A model generated the notes under the pieces. The model made no database searches, was not told the DNA's origin, and saw nothing but the letters and a program-made list of their open reading frames with translations. This document shows positions 13,036 through 15,179 of a DNA stretch of 15,179 nucleotides, piece after piece; the stretch's first letter is position 1, and every line of letters begins with the position of its first letter. The stretch is from positions 1 through 15,179 of the forward strand of contig JAQCNG010000072.1 in assembly GCA_028275145.1 (NCBI GenBank), given 5' to 3'. The translations under genes and the position numbers were made by a program. This DNA is from Halovenus sp. (GTDB lineage: Archaea; Halobacteriota; Halobacteria; Halobacteriales; Haloarculaceae).

Positions 13036-14213
13036 CCCGCCCACCTTCCGGGTGGCTACGTTCACCGTCGTACTCGACGCGGATGCTGCTCGTGCTCGTG
13101 CTCGGATGGGCGGCGCTCCAGGTGGCGCGGTTCTTGCTGCCGCCGCTTTTGCCCCGCATCACCGACACGCTCGGGTTCTCGCCGGGGGCTATCGGACTCG
13201 TGCTGACGGCGTTCGGCCTGGTGTACGCCGCCGTCCAGTACCCCAGCGGCACCTACTCGGACGCGCTCTCGCGGGCGACGCTTCTGCTGCCGGGACTTGC
13301 TGTCCTGCTCGCGGGCGTCGCAGTCGTCGCGGGTTCGGTGACCGCGTGGGTGTTCGTCGCGGGCGTTGTCGTGCTCGGTGTCGGAAAGGGGCTGTTCGCC
13401 AGCCCCTCGCGGGCGCTCGTGAGCGACCTGTTCGACGAGCGTCGCGGGCGGGCGCTCGGTGTCTACTCCGCCGGCACCGACATCGGCGCGCTCGCCGCAT
13501 CGGGGCTGGCCGTGGCCACCCTCGCCGTCGGCGTCGGCTGGCGAACCGCCTTTGTGCCAGTGCTGGTCGCGCTCGCGCTCGTGACGCTGCTGTTTGTCGT
13601 CTGGAACCGCGAACCGTACGACCTCCGGCGCGTGGGGCTCTCGCCGCGACAGACCGCCGGCCGCATCGCCGCCACCCGCGACCAGCGCGAACTCGTCGCC
13701 GCCTTCTCCCTGTTCTACTTCGTCGTCGGCGGCCTGACGAACTTCTTCCCGACGCTGCTGGTGGAGGCTGGCTTCTCCGCGGAGGCCGCCGGTGGGAGTT
13801 TCGCCCTGCTGTTTGCCGTGGGGCTGGTGGCCAAACCGGGCGCCGGCGAACTCAGCGACCGCTTCTCGCGGCTGCTGGTCGGCAGTGTCGCGCTCGCGGC
13901 CGCGGCCGGCGGCCTCGCCGTCGTGCTGGTCGCGCCCTCGCTGCCCGTTGTCGCCGCCGGGACGGTGTTGGTGGCGGCCGGCTACAAGACGCAGTTCCCG
14001 ATTGCCGACGCCGTGGTGATGGAGGCCGCACCCGAGGGGAGCGTCGGTGCCGACATCGGGGCGGCGCGGGCCGTCTTTCTCGGCGCGAGCGCGCTCGGCC
14101 CCGGTGTGGTCGGCCTCGTCGCCGAACTGACGACGTTCGCCGGCGCGTTCTGGCTGCTGGTCGCGAGTTTCCTGCTCTGTGCGGCCGTGCTTGCCCGCCA
14201 GTACCGGCGCTAA
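13032..14213 (+). CDS. MFS transporter
   Basis: A 393-residue major-facilitator protein with about twelve hydrophobic segments in two halves split by a polar loop (about 191-222). The MFS loop motif appears in each half: YPSGTYSDALSRATLLLPG (G73, D77, R81) after helix 2 and KPGAGELSDRFSRLLVG (G272, D276, R280) after helix 8. The substrate cannot be told. GTG 13032 overlaps the prs stop codon by four bases (GTGA), arguing for translational coupling. The in-frame ATG at 13083 would begin just before the first helix and is a real alternative. The 3' end converges with the minus-strand regulator, leaving only 24 bases between them. Confidence 0.85.
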   Translation: MTRPPSGWLRSPSYSTRMLLVLVLGWAALQVARFLLPPLLPRITDTLGFSPGAIGLVLTAFGLVYAAVQYPSGTYSDALSRATLLLPGLAVLLAGVAVVAGSVTAWVFVAGVVVLGVGKGLFASPSRALVSDLFDERRGRALGVYSAGTDIGALAASGLAVATLAVGVGWRTAFVPVLVALALVTLLFVVWNREPYDLRRVGLSPRQTAGRIAATRDQRELVAAFSLFYFVVGGLTNFFPTLLVEAGFSAEAAGGSFALLFAVGLVAKPGAGELSDRFSRLLVGSVALAAAAGGLAVVLVAPSLPVVAAGTVLVAAGYKTQFPIADAVVMEAAPEGSVGADIGAARAVFLGASALGPGVVGLVAELTTFAGAFWLLVASFLLCAAVLARQYRR

Positions 14214-14237
14214 CGTGCCATCTCCGGGTGTGTGCCG

Positions 14238-15041
14238 TCACTCGCGGGCGTCGAGGAGTTCGTAGCCGATGTTGGCCTCGCGGAGCGTCTCGGTGTGTGT
14301 CGAGACGCTCTTGCTGGTCGCGAGCAAGAGCACGTCCAGCCCCTTTGTCGCGGCGTCTGGCACCGCGCCGGCGACGCCGAAACGCAGGTCGGGCTCCAGG
14401 CCCCCCTCGCGGACCGCGGCCAGTCCCTCCGGCGCGTCGACCGCAACCAGGTCGTGTTCGGCCGCGAGGCGGGCGACCACCTCGCCGTCGACGGCCGTGC
14501 TACCGCCCTCCCGGACCGGCGGCATCGCGAGCACTGTCACCGTCCCGAGGTCGTAGTCGATGACCCCCTCGACGTTGGTCACACCCACCGCCTCGCCGGC
14601 CCCGGCATCGGTGACCGTCACCGCCGTCGCCGGTCCTCTCGTTCCCGGTTCCGCGTGCAACACCCCGTCACGCATCGACAGCGAGACCCGCTCGCCCTCT
14701 GCGAGGTCTGCCGTGGCGAGTGCCGTCTCGACCTCGACCTCCTCCAGGACCTCCGTTGCGACGTACTCGACGAACTCCCGGAGCGTGCCGGTTTCGGAGA
14801 TGAGCCAGTCGACCCCCTCCTTTGTTATCTCGTAGCGCCCCCGGCCCTGCTTGTCGACGAACCCCCGCTCCGCAAGGTCGCCGAGGTAGTCGCTGACCGC
14901 CTGGGCTGTGACCCCCACCGCCTCGGCGATCTCGCGCTGGTTGACCGCCGGCTGGCGCTGGGCGACCGCCACCAGGATGCGGTAGGCTGTCGCCGTGCGC
15001 TTGCTCTCCAGCACGCCCGCCGTCCCCGCTGGGTCCGACAT
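14238..15041 (-). CDS. Winged-helix regulator with a C-terminal sensor-like domain (DUF7839-like)
   Basis: A 267-residue protein. Residues about 15-80 form a MarR-like winged helix: AYRILVAVAQRQPAVNQREI, recognition helix GVTAQAVSDYLGDLAERGFV, and wing KQGRGRYEITKEGVDWL. After a linker helix (84-105), residues 115-267 form an alpha/beta domain of unknown ligand, with GVTNVEGVIDYDLGTVTVL, DLVAVDAPEGLAAV and LDVLLLATSKSVSTHTETL. I recall this archaeal architecture as DUF7839. It is conserved in haloarchaea without an assigned target. Three in-frame ATGs occur (15068, 15047, 15041); I chose 15041 (MSDPAG), closest to the family N-terminus, though 15047 is equally possible. It converges with the transporter gene. 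Confidence 0.75.
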   Translation of the reverse strand: MSDPAGTAGVLESKRTATAYRILVAVAQRQPAVNQREIAEAVGVTAQAVSDYLGDLAERGFVDKQGRGRYEITKEGVDWLISETGTLREFVEYVATEVLEEVEVETALATADLAEGERVSLSMRDGVLHAEPGTRGPATAVTVTDAGAGEAVGVTNVEGVIDYDLGTVTVLAMPPVREGGSTAVDGEVVARLAAEHDLVAVDAPEGLAAVREGGLEPDLRFGVAGAVPDAATKGLDVLLLATSKSVSTHTETLREANIGYELLDARE

Positions 15042-15107
15042 ACACATCCGTTGGTGCTCCCGGTGCAAGTCGTTTTTCCCGCGGTCGGACCGTCGGAACC
15101 GGCCGTC

Positions 15108-15179
15108 CTACTCTGCCCCGCGGGGTGCGATAGCCGGGTCCGGCCGTTCGATGCCCTCCTCGTCGAGGGTTGCGAGGGT
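15108..15179 (-). CDS. 3' end of an unrecognised gene (partial)
   Basis: The last 23 codons and the TAG stop (15108-15110) of a minus-strand gene entering from the right edge: TLATLDEEGIERPDPAIAP then RGAE. Acidic composition and G/C-ending codons suit a real haloarchaeal gene. It would lie about 66 bases upstream of the winged-helix regulator on the same strand, so they may be cotranscribed. There is too little sequence for a family call. Confidence 0.5.
   Translation of the reverse strand, partial: TLATLDEEGIERPDPAIAPRGAE

Overview
The window comes from a halophilic archaeon (class Halobacteria). Four things point there: high-GC coding DNA giving Asp/Glu-rich proteins, an archaeosine tRNA-modification gene pair (tgtA and arcS), twin-arginine lipoproteins with haloarchaeal lipoboxes, and leaderless or near-leaderless genes with a T-rich TATA-like element 25-30 bases before the start codon. 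The genus cannot be fixed from the sequence.

Layout: (1) Positions 1-1900 are accessory and lower in GC: a VapB-VapC-like toxin-antitoxin operon, then a decayed and truncated tyrosine integrase (two frameshifts, one stop codon, missing catalytic end) with a tRNA-3'-end-like scrap behind it. This looks like the relic of an integrated element. (2) Positions 1785-5178 hold a small envelope cluster: a TauE/SafE (DsbD_2-type) membrane protein with HC...C and PC motifs, a Tat lipoprotein with a Tp34/P19-like metal-site pattern, a double winged-helix regulator, and a divergent three-helix membrane protein with histidines in its last helix. I infer a metal (copper or iron) handling or thiol/sulfur export role. 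(3) Positions 5271-14213 are mostly core genes: nurA (repair nuclease), divergent tgtA (tRNA guanine-15 transglycosylase), arcS (archaeosine synthase), prs (PRPP synthase) and a transporter overlapping prs by four bases. (4) Positions 14238-15179 hold a winged-helix regulator on the minus strand and the last 24 codons of another minus-strand gene.

The most unusual structure lies between tgtA and arcS. Two related non-coding elements of about 290 and 330 bases face each other as an inverted repeat (8153-8444 and 9834-10165). They enclose a 1.4-kb AT-richer core with two minus-strand genes, a Tat lipoprotein and a two-helix membrane protein, each with a good TATA box. The two arms share a hairpin whose 11-base loop is nearly identical while both sides of the stem have changed together. 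That suggests selection on a folded DNA or RNA form.

Working together: TgtA puts preQ0 into tRNA position 15, and ArcS, with a radical-SAM partner not present here, converts it to archaeosine. Prs supplies PRPP to nucleotide synthesis. NurA would act with HerA, also outside the window. The envelope cluster and the island genes have no proven function.
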